Below, one piece after another: positions 45,660-57,224 of a DNA stretch of 64,000 nt. The first letter of the stretch is position 1; each line of letters starts with the position of its first letter. A program made the translations under genes and the position numbers. A model generated the notes under the pieces. That model was not told where the DNA came from, searched no databases, and saw only the letters and a list, made by a program, of their open reading frames with translations. The DNA comes from Melieria omissa (Eukaryota; Arthropoda; Insecta; Diptera; Ulidiidae), in assembly GCA_963971225.1 (NCBI GenBank), contig OZ020267.1, forward strand, positions 100,421,536 through 100,485,535, in the 5' to 3' direction.

Positions 45660-46900
45660 TTGTTGATAGAAACCCACGAAAACAGAACAGTGGGGTGCAA
45701 AATATAATGGATTATACATACATATTTGTACTAACACAAAATGTATTTTACGCAAATGTTTAACCCACACAAGCCAAAGAAGCTTATCAAACAGAGAAAA
45801 TGAGAAAATCAAGGCAATTTACAAATTTTAATAAATTAACAAATGTTACGTATACGCCGTGTTAGGAGAAAATTCGAATCTTGATTTTATTTTGTTTGTA
45901 TTTCATGGAATTTAATTTAGTTTATTGCAATTTTTGGTAAATAATAAAAGCTTGCAGCATAAATTTCAATAAGTAAATAAATAATTGTTACCTATGCGCC
46001 GTGTTTGGTGTAATTTTGTTGCCATAAATAATAAATTAATCAGCTGGGTAAACAATAAAACTAAAATTATTGGTGTATTTACAAAATTTGGGCAAACATC
46101 AAATAGACGCGCAAAAAAACCAATTAAGTAAATACAACTAAATGCAATAAATAACTGAAAGCTTTGAAAAAATACACAGATGCAATAAATATACAAATGC
46201 AATCGGGGGAAGGAGGAGGTGGGCGATTGCAACAGCGAAATGCAACAGTCAGTACAACACAACGTCCAAACGAACAAATTCTATTTAAGGCGCATATATT
46301 ATATTTTATAGAATCATAACAACAAAAACTAACAATTGCACTAAAATAACAAACTAAAATAATAAATACAAAACAATTGAACAAATCAACAATGGGCCCA
46401 AATATGAAAAATTGCATAAAAACAGTTTATTGTGTGTGTGTATGTATATGACTACGTGTGCATGAATACATTGTTGCCACGGCACGCCGGTCTGGTCTTG
46501 CATTGTAGCTGCATCTATGGCTGTGTGTGTGTGTGTTTGCGCGCGTGTGAAACTGCCCGCATTGTGTAAATAAAATATCAATGAAAATAAATTATATTGA
46601 TATAAGATATGAAAAGCGCAGATAATGAAAACGCAGAAAAATGTGCAATGCGCTCGTGTGCAAAAAATTCCACACACAAAACGAAAGCGCGAAACAACAA
46701 AAACCAATTCCGCGTAAGTTAATGCAATAATTGTTGGGAGAGTGTCCCGTTCTGTGGCAATGATTGTGGCATTTACTGATAGTTAAGTGTTGTCACAGTG
46801 TTGGCATTTTATTTGGTTGGGCAAATACTAATTATTGGCATTATGGCTTCGTTCAATAGTGGTCAATCAATTTATCATTTGAAATTGTTTATTTTCTATT
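45660..46900. other. Non-coding, no gene recognised
   Basis: AT-rich sequence with a GT-rich tract around 46430-46550. Minus-strand frames between 45966 and 46707 are rich in Cys, Phe and Leu from A-rich plus-strand DNA and are not considered genes. Confidence 0.35.
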
Positions 46901-46905
46901 GTTTG

Positions 46906-47387
46906 ACTCTTACTCTTACTCTTACTCTTACTCTTACTCTTACTCTTACTCTTACTCTTACTCTTACTCTTACTCTTACTCTTACTCTTACTCTTACTCT
47001 TACTCTTACTCTTACTCTTACTCTTACTCTTACTCTTACTCTTACTCTTACTCTTACTCTTACTATTACTCTTACTCTTACTCTTACTCTTACTCTTACT
47101 CTTACTCTTACTCTTACTCTTACTCTTACTCTTACTCTTACTCTTACTCTTACTCTTACTCTTACTCTTACTCTTACTCTTACTCTTACTCTTACTCTTA
47201 CTCTTACTCTTACTCTTACTCTTACTCTTACTCTTACTCTTACTCTTACTCTTACTCTTACTCTTACTCTTACTCTTACTCTTACTCTTACTCTTACTCT
47301 TACTCTTACTCTTACTCTTACTCTTACTCTTACTCTTACTCTTACTCTTACTCTTACTCTTACTCTTACTCTTACTCTTACTTACTT
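46906..47387. repeat. Hexamer microsatellite (CTTACT)n, about 80 units
   Basis: About 480 bp of nearly perfect CTTACT repeats contains a single visible interruption (ctattact near 47063). The frames reading Thr-Leu and Ser-Tyr across it are translations of the repeat. It ends directly at a tRNA-like element (47391 onward). Confidence 0.97.
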
Positions 47388-47390
47388 AAT

Positions 47391-47500
47391 CCTGCTGGTC
47401 TGGATAGTACAGCGGGTCGCGCACTGGCTTCTTATACCCTAGAGGCCCTAAGTTTGATTCCTTCCGGGCTGATGGAACATTCGTCAACTTCTATCGTCAT
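47391..47500 (+). mobile_element. tRNA-derived SINE remnant
   Basis: The sequence aligns with the SINE head at 52596 along the tRNA part: ctggtctggatagtacagcg, cgcgcactggcttcttatac, and a B-box-like aagtttgattcc. The acceptor and anticodon stems are disrupted, so it is an older copy. It abuts the CTTACT array, which may have grown from the junction. The 3' limit is uncertain. Confidence 0.55.
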
Positions 47501-47579
47501 CCACATAAAGCAGGTGAGAATTACAAGAATCGAATGTGAAAGGAAAACTGCCAAAACCGGATTCGGCGTTAAACTGTAG

Positions 47580-48260
47580 ACCCCTCACCCCCTGCTTCTT
47601 TTTCACCTTGATTTTCTTTTTCTTTCTTCCTTCTACAAACTAATTTTTTCTCTTACTCTCGTGTTCCCCCTCTTTTTATTTATTTATGTCTACTTTTTAA
47701 CCAATATTTTTATTTTCTTTGTAGTGGACCCCGAGAACTTTAATGATAATTTTACTTTTGTTAATTATTTTTCTTATTTTCTTTTGCTTGGTCCTCTTTT
47801 CTCCATATGCTTTTTTTCTCTTAGGTCATCTGCCTTTTCTCTGCCATTTCACTTCATTTATATTTCACTTCCTATGCTGCATTGTTCTTCCTGTGTTTAT
47901 ATCGTTAAATCGTCTGTAAAATTCAAGTCTAAAATTTCTCTCTTTATTTTTTCTCTAGCTCTTTCTTTCCCCCCTTTGCTTCGATGCTCAGAATGCTCCT
48001 GCTAACTCATTTCCAATTTCTTCTGTATCAATATTTACCTTCCGTTTGATATCGTCATGCAGTTTCTCACCCTCACAGCACACACATACACACTTATATA
48101 ATTGATCCCCATCATCGCCATTATGGCATTTCCTATCATCATTTTTCCACACAAATCTCCAACAAAATTTTTCACAATTTTACAGATTTTTTTCACATCT
48201 TTCTTATATCCATTTCATTTACACTAAAAACCAACAAAAACAATCATTCATCAATAAAAC
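47580..48260. other. Pyrimidine-rich stretch, no gene recognised
   Basis: The plus strand is strongly T/C-rich over about 700 bp, with long CTTT/TTCC runs, in contrast to the balanced AT-rich surroundings. The open frame at 47661-48005 (rich in Phe, Leu, Ser) follows from this composition. Confidence 0.5.
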
Positions 48261-48289
48261 AAGCGAAAGAGCAAAGGCAACATCTTGCG

Positions 48290-48700
48290 GCCTTCAGCAC
48301 AGCTTCAGCCAACAAAAATCTCTACATTCTGCTCAGTTTGCCTCTTTCGCTGCTGCTGCTGCCGTCAGTTGCCGGCGGTATGTTTGTTTTTAGATTTTCC
48401 GCTTTACAGCTGTTCGGCAGTGATTGTGCGCTTATGACTTGCATGCAATTTCCGTTCCATTCTTCGGCTTCCCTTAACATTTTAAATAGTTTGAGTCTAT
48501 GTTGCCGTTTGTCTGGTCGCATTAAGTGCGTATGTGTGTGTAGCGTTGCTGTTGTTGGCTTCTATGACAGACAGCTTTGCGAGTTGCGTTCGTCTGCTCA
48601 TCGCTTGCGTGTTCGATCGATGTCAGCGTTGGTGCGGTTTGACTTGTTGGTTGAAATGCCATGAAATAATGACATGTTAGTTATGCTTGATGTTCACACA
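48290..48700. other. GC-richer block with CA repeat, no gene recognised
   Basis: A moderately GC-rich patch (48290-48660) contains a CTG run at 48349-48361 and is followed by a CA tract at 48694-48721. Frames are open on both strands but show no domain. It may be a regulatory or untranslated segment. Confidence 0.3.
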
Positions 48701-48719
48701 CACACACACGCACACACAC

Positions 48720-51410
48720 AAGCACGATTATCCTCAAATGCCCATAGAAAGAGATGCATTGAAAGTTGCGCTGACATTAACAAAGCGGAATTTTAATTAA
48801 CTACACAAATATTTATATTTTCCAAGCTACTTTTCGCTTTGGTTTTTTATGTGGTTGACTTTTAAGCGGGAAACTAAAAAATTTTATATTTTTTTATTGG
48901 AATTTGTGGCTGCGACTGGGTAAATAAAGATAAGGCAATAAATGTGTGAAGCATTTAATCGCAGCGAAAGTGGTATTTGCTGTGATTCGTTCCATAGACA
49001 AAATTCAAAAAATTTATAGTCTCAGAGTTTAATGATTTTCATGTCATTTGAAAGGTAAAACTCCAACTAAGAAAACCCCAAAAAATCTGTGCAAAAAATT
49101 AATAAGTGTGTTTGCAAAAGCGGCTTAAAGTTGAAACTTTTTTCACAAAAAAGTGTAAACACATCTTTTCTGTTTTAAATATACATGGTTACCAAGAAGT
49201 TGCTGAAACTTTTAATATAGATTAACAAATGGTGTGGTCATTTTCGCTTTTAATGTTATCTCAAAAATTTGCAAAGCTGAGGCTTTTACATCACTTTTAA
49301 ATCAAAATATTTTTCCAAATTAAAAATCTGAAAATTGGCAAAACTTATGTTCCTGGATTTTTTTATTTTAAGAAGCATTCTTTCTTTTTCGGATAATGTA
49401 TTTATATCCTACGATATCTTCCGATCTCAGAAAATAATTCAATTTGAAAAGTGGTCTAAACACCTATTTTTCGACAAAATGTCTTTTTTTATGCCTAAAA
49501 GTATGCAACAGCATGAAAAATTGAGAAAACTGCAAAAAAGCAGAACATACGTCTATTATTATCGTTTTTATTGCAAAACTAAAGGGTCCTGAGACAATTT
49601 CTGTTACTCTTTGCAATAATCAATGTTGATGTTACCGATTAAATGTGAAATCTGAAAAATCTAGCCAACACACTTGGTGCTATAGCTCTCCAAAAGTGAC
49701 GAAATTTTAAAATTTAAGACTCTGGCATTGCCAAACTACAAAAGTTTCAGAAAAACAAATTCGAGATTTCAATTCAGCAGACCATAATTAAATAGTATGC
49801 TAAATGTTATGAGGAACGGACCACTCCTTCTAATTTTGTCCCGCGGTTGTATGGAGTCGAATCACTGTGCAATGTGGCAAAAAAATTGGAGCGAAATATT
49901 ATTCTGAACGACAAGTTGGAAACGTTTTCATAGACAGTTTCGCTTTTTTTTTAATTATTTTATTAATTTTTCATCCCTGCCGTACTACTTCTGGTTCTGC
50001 TTTCAAATTATTATGATTTCTACCGGAACTGAGCATCGCTTCAGACTGGCGCTCCACAGCACTAATCAACTCAGCTTATAACAAGTCACGCACTCGAAAA
50101 TTAATGGCTTCTACTTTAAGTTTTATAAGAATTTCTTCAATTGTTTGACATTTACTTAATCACCCATTTGCATAGCTTCCGATCGATAACATTGAATAAA
50201 TATTCGATGAAGTCCTGCGTTGAAGTATGAATAATTCAATGCTATAGAGTCACAAGTGCCACACTAACTGCTGCAAATATTGAGTTTCTCTGTTATGTCC
50301 ACTTAAATTCAGTCAAGTCAAAGTCAAGTCAAGTCTATGGTTCGACATGCAATTGTGAACAAATTCATGTCGTTCGTTGTACATTTCTGTGTGCGTGACT
50401 TTGTGAAATGACGTGCCGCTGACAGCAGACTGCGTTTTATTTACATATGTATTGTATATATACATACATATATACAATATATAGTAATTTGTTGTATAAA
50501 TGGTAACTTTTGGCGCGCTTTCTTCTGCTTATGCGGCTTTACTTATAGAAATCCGGAAGCATTAACACGAAACTAGAGTGGCGGACAACAAATAACTATT
50601 AGTCGTTAAAATAAATGTAATGTTCAGTTTGTTAGTTATATCGTAATCGCTAGTGTAAATACTGGTTGATGTGAAGTTAATGAGAAAAATTAACAACAAA
50701 CTAAAAACGAACGACAAACCAAAAATATGTTCAATTTTACTATAATTAGGTACTACTCAAAATTTTTATATTAGAAATTGAGACAAACGAAAATAAAAAT
50801 TTTTAGAAATAGAAATTTCAAGCTTTGAAATATATAACACACAACTGACTAGACTTATTTTCTGTTCAGACAACCAAATAAATTGAGGCAATTTAGCTCT
50901 TAATGGAGTTTATCGCTTTTGCTGTTCACTCATCTCAATTTAGCTTAAACCTTAATTTAGATTTCATCGGACACGTTGGTTTTGACGGAGAAGTTGAAGT
51001 TTTTTTCTGAAAAACATTTATAAATGTTAAAATTTCAATATTTATATTTATGTTAATGTTTTACGTTAATATTTAATATTTGTTTAAAAACCCTGATGAA
51101 CATGATTTTCAAACGAATCAAACATCTTTCGCTCCTGTCAGTTTCTCATTTTTGTTTTGGTACCGTCAATTGTGAATGAATCTGTATATCGATAACAGCA
51201 CCATACAAGGTTGCATGGAAAATCGAACTCAATTTAAGGTAAATTCAGTGCTAACTGCAATTAGCTAGATGGAGATTTTTGTAATGACAAATTGAATTCA
51301 ATTTAGAGTAAAATTGAGTATGAATTAAGAAAATGTAAATTAATTTAATTTACCATGAAAGTGTAAATAAACTAAAAAAAAATTTGCTGTCTAAATACAG
51401 TATTGTCCGG
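48720..51410. other. Intergenic, no gene recognised
   Basis: AT-rich, no convincing coding or repeat structure. A small TA-rich palindrome lies at about 50450-50480. The frame at 49335-49592 has no recognised domain. Confidence 0.35.
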
Positions 51411-51414
51411 TTAG

Positions 51415-51967
51415 GATTAGGTGGGTCTATGGACATGGGACTTGTCGAAAAACACACTCAGGCCTCAAAATGGGTCCGTTTTGATATTGCAAGTCTGTCT
51501 TACTGCAAGTCTGAGAGCCTAAACAAGCCAATTTTATTTGTGGATGATCTCTAGCAAATGTCTGATGTTGACTAAACTGCGGTTTTTCAAGTTGTCGAAG
51601 ATGGAGGAGTCAATTGATTTTCATATTCGTTTAGAGAGAGCCGGGCAGTGGCAAAAGAAGTGACTTACAGTCTCTTCCTCCCCTTGATTTTGGCAACTGC
51701 GGCAATAGTCTTAACAGTCAACCCCTTATCTGTTGACATGATATTCGATTGACAATGTCCTGCCAAAATAGCGACGACCCTGAAAGTGAGCCAGATCTAA
51801 GACTTATCTTACTTACCAAAACACTAACATTGTCTTTCATAAAGAATGACATTGTATCTGCTTTGTCTCTAAAAACATTACATCTCTGTAAAAAGCATTT
51901 TTAAACGTAAATCATGTCTCGATCAAGCTGTGTGATCCAAAGCAATCATTGGATCATGTTCCATTAA
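51415..51967 (-). mobile_element. jockey-like non-LTR retrotransposon remnant, copy 1
   Basis: The minus strand encodes the end of a retrotransposon ORF2. A segment with AILAGHCQSN is followed, after a frameshift, by DYCRSCQNQGEEETVSHFF and CHCPAL, the Cys/His motif after the RNase H domain of jockey- and LOA-type elements. The remaining frame is broken by stops. The 3' end (low coordinates) finishes in a CCTAATCCTAACC-type tail, seen on + as ggttaggattagg at 51415-51428. It is 5'-truncated, as usual for such elements. Confidence 0.75.
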
Positions 51968-52100
51968 TAGTATGGGTTAGGTTAGGTTATGGCTCACATA
52001 GACTCAATGGTTCATAGCACTAACGCATACATTTATCGCTATCACATAAAGTCTGAACTAAGTAACTCCATTGTTATTGTCTTTGTAGCATTTTCGAAAG
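51968..52100 (-). mobile_element. Second adjoining retrotransposon 3' end with TTAGG-type tail
   Basis: The plus strand reads gggttaggttaggttatggc at about 51969-51988, followed by cacatagactcaatggttca, which resembles the start of the other copies seen from their 3' ends. This suggests a separate copy of the same family whose 3' tail meets the first copy. Its 5' limit is unclear, and it may contain only 3' UTR. Confidence 0.45.
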
Positions 52101-52595
52101 TTACTAAATCTTTCAAGGTGATACATCATTTCTCTCTCCTTGGATTCAAAACAGTGCTTGAAGATACATATGTGACCAATAAGCCCCAGCCTGATAGCTT
52201 ACATCTATAGATCTATGATGAATTCATTTTTAAATAATACTCAAAATTATAAAAAATGAGGAATAACTGGTGTCAAATTCTGTGAGGTGTCTGTTCTTTG
52301 TGACGTAGCGGATCATACAAGAACCCACCCAAGAATCCCAACACAAAGTTGGCATGAAAATTAATGGCAACTTCAAGCTGCTTGACGTTTTAAGGGACTC
52401 TTAAACAAAGAAGAAAATAAAGTAAGTAAGAAAATAAAGTAAGAGAATAAAGTCAATCAAAAGAAGACAGAACAACAAGTCGAACTGCATTGAATTTTGA
52501 ACTGCATTATCGACTGAACTGCAGGATCTTAAATGTTGTGTACATTAATTGAACTAGAAGTTGATTAAATGTATAAACCCGGTTGGTTTTAGCTG

Positions 52596-52750
52596 GCCTC
52601 GATAGTCTGGCCGATAGTGCGCTGGTTTTTCATACCAGAGACCCTAGGTTCGATTCCCAGTTGGGGCTGGTTCAACACCTGAAGTAGTTGACAATGAAAA
52701 GAAAGGCAGAAGTGCGCCCAAATAATAGGCCGAAGCTTCTCTCATGCAGA
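52596..52750 (+). mobile_element. tRNA-Glu-like SINE head
   Basis: A 72-nt tRNA-like module spans 52596-52667. The 7-bp acceptor stem (GCCTCGA with TTGGGGC, including wobbles), a 5-bp anticodon stem (CTGGT/ACCAG) around the loop TTTTCAT giving anticodon TTC, and a T arm (CTAGG-TTCGATT-CCCAG, one mismatch) contain a good B box, GGTTCGATTCC. The D arm is poorly paired. The unrelated continuation (about 52668-52750) and a second diverged copy at 47391 favour a tRNA-derived SINE over a functional tRNA gene. The 3' limit is uncertain. Confidence 0.65.
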
Positions 52751-52759
52751 GGCAGCCAA

Positions 52760-53800
52760 TATAACTTACCTTCTTACCATTTCTGATGGTTAAACACATC
52801 GCCTTGCATAATTCTTTTTTTGAGATTTGCTATACTTTCGTCTAATTTAAAAATGAAAAACATAGAACATTTAAATTTTTAAGTATCACTATGATTCTTA
52901 TTAATAGAATCCACTAGTTTAGATTAGTAATCGCTGATGATCAATTGATTCTAATGGCGATTGGGGATGGGGACATTCGATTTTAAGGCCATTATTATTC
53001 AATGAGTATTGTCTCACATTGGAGTTAAAATAAATTACTCAGAAACTCAGAATGGCTTTAAGGCGTCGAGGAATATAATTCAACCTTACAGAGAATATAA
53101 TCCACCGGTGTCAATGGATAGTAAAGACAGTCGAAAATAATGGTCGATGAATGGTTGATTAGCATGTAAATGGGCATGAAGATGTTCAGCAGTAGATTTG
53201 ATTCTGAGACCATTATGATTCAATTAGTATTGCAACATGGTTCGAATGATCCTTTAGAATCGAACGGCAAATCCAACAAAGATCAAATAAATACAACTTT
53301 TATTTCTGTATGGAGTTAAAATGTCGTTGTTTCAAAGCTAACCTGATAGCTGAATAGTTGATTTCAAAGATTATTGCATCATAAGTCAAAGAAGATAATC
53401 CTTCAGGCTCTATTCCTATTGAAACAACCTCAAATAAAGACAAATAGTAATTCTGTATGCGCTCAAAACGCCAAAGTAATAAAAAAATTTTGCAATTCAG
53501 CAAAAAGCGGAGAAAATATGTATGTATGTGTGTTGATTAAAATAAATACATATGTACCTATGATCTTTGAGAGTGCAAACCAAGTGTGCATACATTTTTT
53601 CTTTCACACTTTGTATACCTAACAGTCTTCCAAGTTAAACGCAATGTTGGCTATCTGACAGTAGAATACCAAACTTAAGTCCGCCCAGTGTGGTTGTCTC
53701 AAGATTATTCAATCAGCTGAGCAAATAAACATGTTTACAATAAACAATATAAAACATTTTGAACAATTGACAGACAAAATGCCACAAAGCAAAAAAAAAC
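52760..53800. other. Intergenic, no gene recognised
   Basis: AT-rich sequence with loosely repeated phrases around 52920-53270 (gattctgagaccattatgat-like). No coding feature. Confidence 0.35.
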
Positions 53801-53803
53801 CGT

Positions 53804-53891
53804 CTAGCCCAAAAGTATGCCACCCTTCAAGCAGTTCAGCTCTTTGCTATTGGCAATTATCTTACTTATGCATGGCATACTTTTGGGCTGG
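53804..53891. repeat. Perfect 17-bp inverted repeat (hairpin)
   Basis: AGCCCAAAAGTATGCCA at 53806-53822 is exactly complementary to 53873-53889, and two more outer base pairs are possible. The loop is 50 nt. A diverged version of the arms (acaaaagtaggccac ... gtagcatacttttaggg) lies near 60374-60478, hinting at a small palindromic repeat family. Confidence 0.7.
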
Positions 53892-53899
53892 TTACACAG

Positions 53900-56040
53900 T
53901 GAAAATTCTCCACTTGAATTAAGGTCCATGCAATGTTAAATCCTTTTTTAGTTTTAACATACGTGACATGAAAATCGAATCGTACAATTGATTCATACAA
54001 TTGATTCATTTTAGTATACCTAAAAAATACTTTAATGTTTTTTGTTGGAAAATTTAGAATCCCATTTGGAAAAATACGCACGTGGAGGTTCAACAGCATT
54101 CATTGCAGTTCAACTGAAAGCAACAATCTATGTATTTGTGTTATTTTTGAAAATTATCTAAGAAACTCTTGTGCTCATTTAACTTTGTTCTTTAGGCCAA
54201 ATAATGCCAAATAATTTACCGAAATAAACAAGAATAAATGAAGTATTCGCAGAAATGCAAAATAGATCAACTACCGGAAATTGACTTGATTCTGCATGGC
54301 AGTTGACACTTGTCAACGCTTGTCAGCAACAAGAGTTGTAAATATTTAACTAACTGCCACAAGCACAATGTCACCAAAGTCGGCAGGCAAAACAAGTGAA
54401 CAACAAGAGAGAAGAAAATGACAGAGTAAATTGCACACAGTGGCAGAAGATAATAGCAAAGGAAGCGGGGAGTTGGGAGAGTTGCGGGAGTTCAAGTTAT
54501 CTTGAAGTGGTTGGGCGTAAACAAGTAGTAGAATAGACACAAAACAATACCGAAAAGCACAGCAGCAACCAAGATAATCAATTACTGGGCAACCCATAAG
54601 ACACACATTGCTTGCGCCTAAAAATATGCTTTAATTTGCACAGCAGCCTCAGTAATAATTATATGAATCTCCTTCGAATGCTTCTAGCAGAAATACGCTG
54701 CAGAAGTTTGTGAAGTTTCAAGCACATTGCTTGTCCTATCAGCAGAACAGTCGACCAGTCGCTCTTTAATACCGCCCCTGCCTGCTCGCCCGCTTGTCAG
54801 AAACATTAACTCCTCAATCGTGTCTCTTGTGCTCTCATCACAAACGCCAACGTTCACTCTTCAACACCCTCACGCCGAGTCATTCATTCGGTTTACCTTC
54901 AACCATTTGGTCACTGCACTGAGTACGAAATTAATTGATTTATAAAATGCTTTTCAATAGTGAAATTTATTTGTATTGAGGCGATTTTCCACTTCACACT
55001 TGCACGTAGTTCGCAGAGGCTCGGTTGCCTTGCTTCCCTTTGCCGCATTACGCACAGTGTGGACGGTTTGTTGGTGGCACCGCCACAGGAGGCCGAGCAA
55101 AAGTAGGCCAGCCATCAAGCTGAGTGGAATTAATTGAATTTCGGAAATTGAAAAGGTAGAGCTCGGGTGCCTACAGCAGTTGTTGGCAACAAAATGGACA
55201 ACAGCAACAGCAGCCGTACGCAAGCAGTTGTTGTGAGATGTGGATACTGGTGGGCGTGAAAATATAAATGAAGTGTCACTTTGTTTGTCTTCTTTGAAAA
55301 TTTGTTTGTTTCAGTAGGTTGTTTGTTTGTAAAGTAGGGGTCGGAGGGTGTGAATGATGGCATAAAAATTATTGATGAGTTAAAAATACACACATAAAGT
55401 TCATAGTTCGAACAAGCAAGTCTTTTAATGGGTGTTGTTTTCATTTTCAACTTGTTGTATGCAAAAAAGACACCATGATGAGTTATTTGCGACTTTTGTT
55501 GCTCATATGAAAATATAATTAAGGATAAATATAACTTTTGAATGCTGTTGATTTTGTAATCTTCTCTCCAAAGTCAATAGTTGTCATTTGAGTATTGACA
55601 GCAGCTTAAAATTATGCATTGTGGGAGTGACATAATCTAATATGGTGTCATATGTTTTATGTTATTAAACTGTAGATACATTGAATTAGGGCATATTTTT
55701 AGGGGCAAACAGTTGTACTGTTTTTTGAATGGCCAAATTAATTTGCTCGTTAATAGATATTTAGAGGCGTTTCTTATGCATTGTATGGAATTTTTTTTCA
55801 TAAACATATTTGATTTAGGCAATGTTTACTTTAAATTGGAAATTAATCTAAGCTGTCAAAAAAGAGATGTCATGTCAGCGAAAACATATTATAAACATGT
55901 TAAGCATATCAAACATAACATAAACATAACATCTTTAAGTAATTCCTGCTTCATTAACCCACTTAGAGCGAATGCACAATGTTTTAATTCAAAAAGGTTC
56001 ATAATTTTTCTTCCTTGTTCACTCCTCTCGGAAGCATAGG
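53900..56040. other. Intergenic, no gene recognised
   Basis: No supported gene. Short tandem phrases (gattcatacaattgattcat near 53985) are present. The frames at 54727-54945, 54954-55450 and 55659-56039 lack domains and splice context. Confidence 0.35.
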
Positions 56041-56044
56041 GCCT

Positions 56045-56420
56045 TCAGAAGACATTGCCTGGTGTTGGTTCCGTTAATCGGTTTTGTTTCTGCCAGTGTA
56101 GGTGATAAGGACTACCTGTGGTGGGGCTGCCATCTAGTGTCGCTTAGGAACAACGCCTCCAATGTTGTGAGCTACCGCTCATAGCGCCATCTGTTGTGTA
56201 AAGGAGGTGACAGCAGGTTGGTTGGAGAATTCGCCAAGATCGGTTTAGTGCGCTGGAAGAGTTTGGTTTTAAGAAGCAGCAACAAGTATAGAGACAGTAA
56301 AGGCTAAAATTGGTGAATTGCGTTGAAGGTTTAAGTGTGTTTTATTTTTGAGCACAATCCAGTGATACGAATTACGGCTGTGTGGAGGCAGCAGAACTAA
56401 TTTTCGTAACAATATACATA
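56045..56420. other. Unclassified GC-richer segment, possible LTR or insulator-like fragment
   Basis: The segment contains two CTCF-like motifs (TGCCATCTAGTGT at 56128-56140 and AGCGCCATCTGTTG at 56183-56196) and ends in aattttcgtaaca, which resembles the 3' end of an LTR. No matching second LTR, target duplication or primer-binding site was found, so it is not called an LTR element. Confidence 0.3.
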
Positions 56421-56459
56421 TGCAGACACTTTATGAAGTGTGATAAAAATAAATGCATT

Positions 56460-57215
56460 AATTTTGCATGAATCGGAAGGTTTTATTTAGCATAGTGACA
56501 ATGATCCGATTTATGGCAAATAGTCACCATTTTGTTGGATAACTTGCCGCCATTTTGCAGGCAGCTGCATTAGGGATTTTGCATAGAAACTCGCTTCCCT
56601 ATTGGTAAAGAACTGAGTCAGTAAATTTTCACAAGTTTCACAAGCTTGCACCAGCAAAATAATTCACCATAGACAGAAACCATTTGGTGCCAGGTCTGGA
56701 CTATAAGGTGGATGCATAAGAATGAACCATCCAGTCAGGCGAGGAATATTTCCGACAAGTCATTACTGGTGTGTGTGAACTGGTGTGATTCTGATGGAAC
56801 ACAATTCCTCTCTTGGCCAAAACTAGCCGCTTCTGACTGATCCCTTAAACGGTTCAAATATTAAAAGTACAGGTCCGAATTAAGAGTTTGGCTGTAGGGG
56901 AGCACCTCATAGATGGTTTCCTGCCAATCCCAAAGAGTAGTAACTTAGGCCATGAAGGCCTATTGTGATATCATAAACAGTCAAGTAAAGTAAAGACTAC
57001 TCATTCACTGAAGCAGTTTGAGCTCTTTGTGAAGCCAAGTGGACTGTGAATAGTCTTATTGGATAGAACTCCCTAGACTGTTAAAGAACAAGTGGCCCCA
57101 GTGAATCCCATCAAGCACATAGCAAAACCTACCTGAATGTCAATCGTGGTCTGGCCACCATTTGCGCCAGTTTGTCTTTAGTGATCCGCTTTTCATTATC
57201 AGTCACCATTCAATT
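56460..57215 (-). pseudogene. mariner (irritans-type) transposase fossil
   Basis: Reading the minus strand, degenerate remains appear in family order: a diverged version of the TGDEKW region (about 57205), LTFR and VLLCA (57140-57110), ELCSIRITP where FHQDNARP should be, MHPPYSPDLAPNGFCLW with the third catalytic Asp (about 56715-56665), ACETCENLLTQFFTNREASF, and LPAKWRQVIQQNGDYL near the C-terminus (about 56525). Stops and frameshifts are frequent. No TIR pair was recognised. It is more complete than the fossil at 39.9 kb. Confidence 0.82.
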
Positions 57216-57224
57216 TTTCACTGC

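Noticed and set aside
46798..47579. Long plus-strand frames of over 200 codons with Thr-Leu or Ser-Tyr repeats
   Set aside because: They are translations of the CTTACT hexamer array in two frames. A perfect hexamer repeat without a stop stays open in any frame, so length is no evidence of coding.
52596..52667. Functional tRNA-Glu gene
   Set aside because: The D arm is poorly paired, the T stem has a mismatch, there is no T-run terminator directly downstream, and a diverged copy occurs 5 kb away. This fits a SINE head better.
56045..56420. Possible solo LTR ending in cgtaaca
   Set aside because: No TG start with a matching target duplication and no second copy were found.
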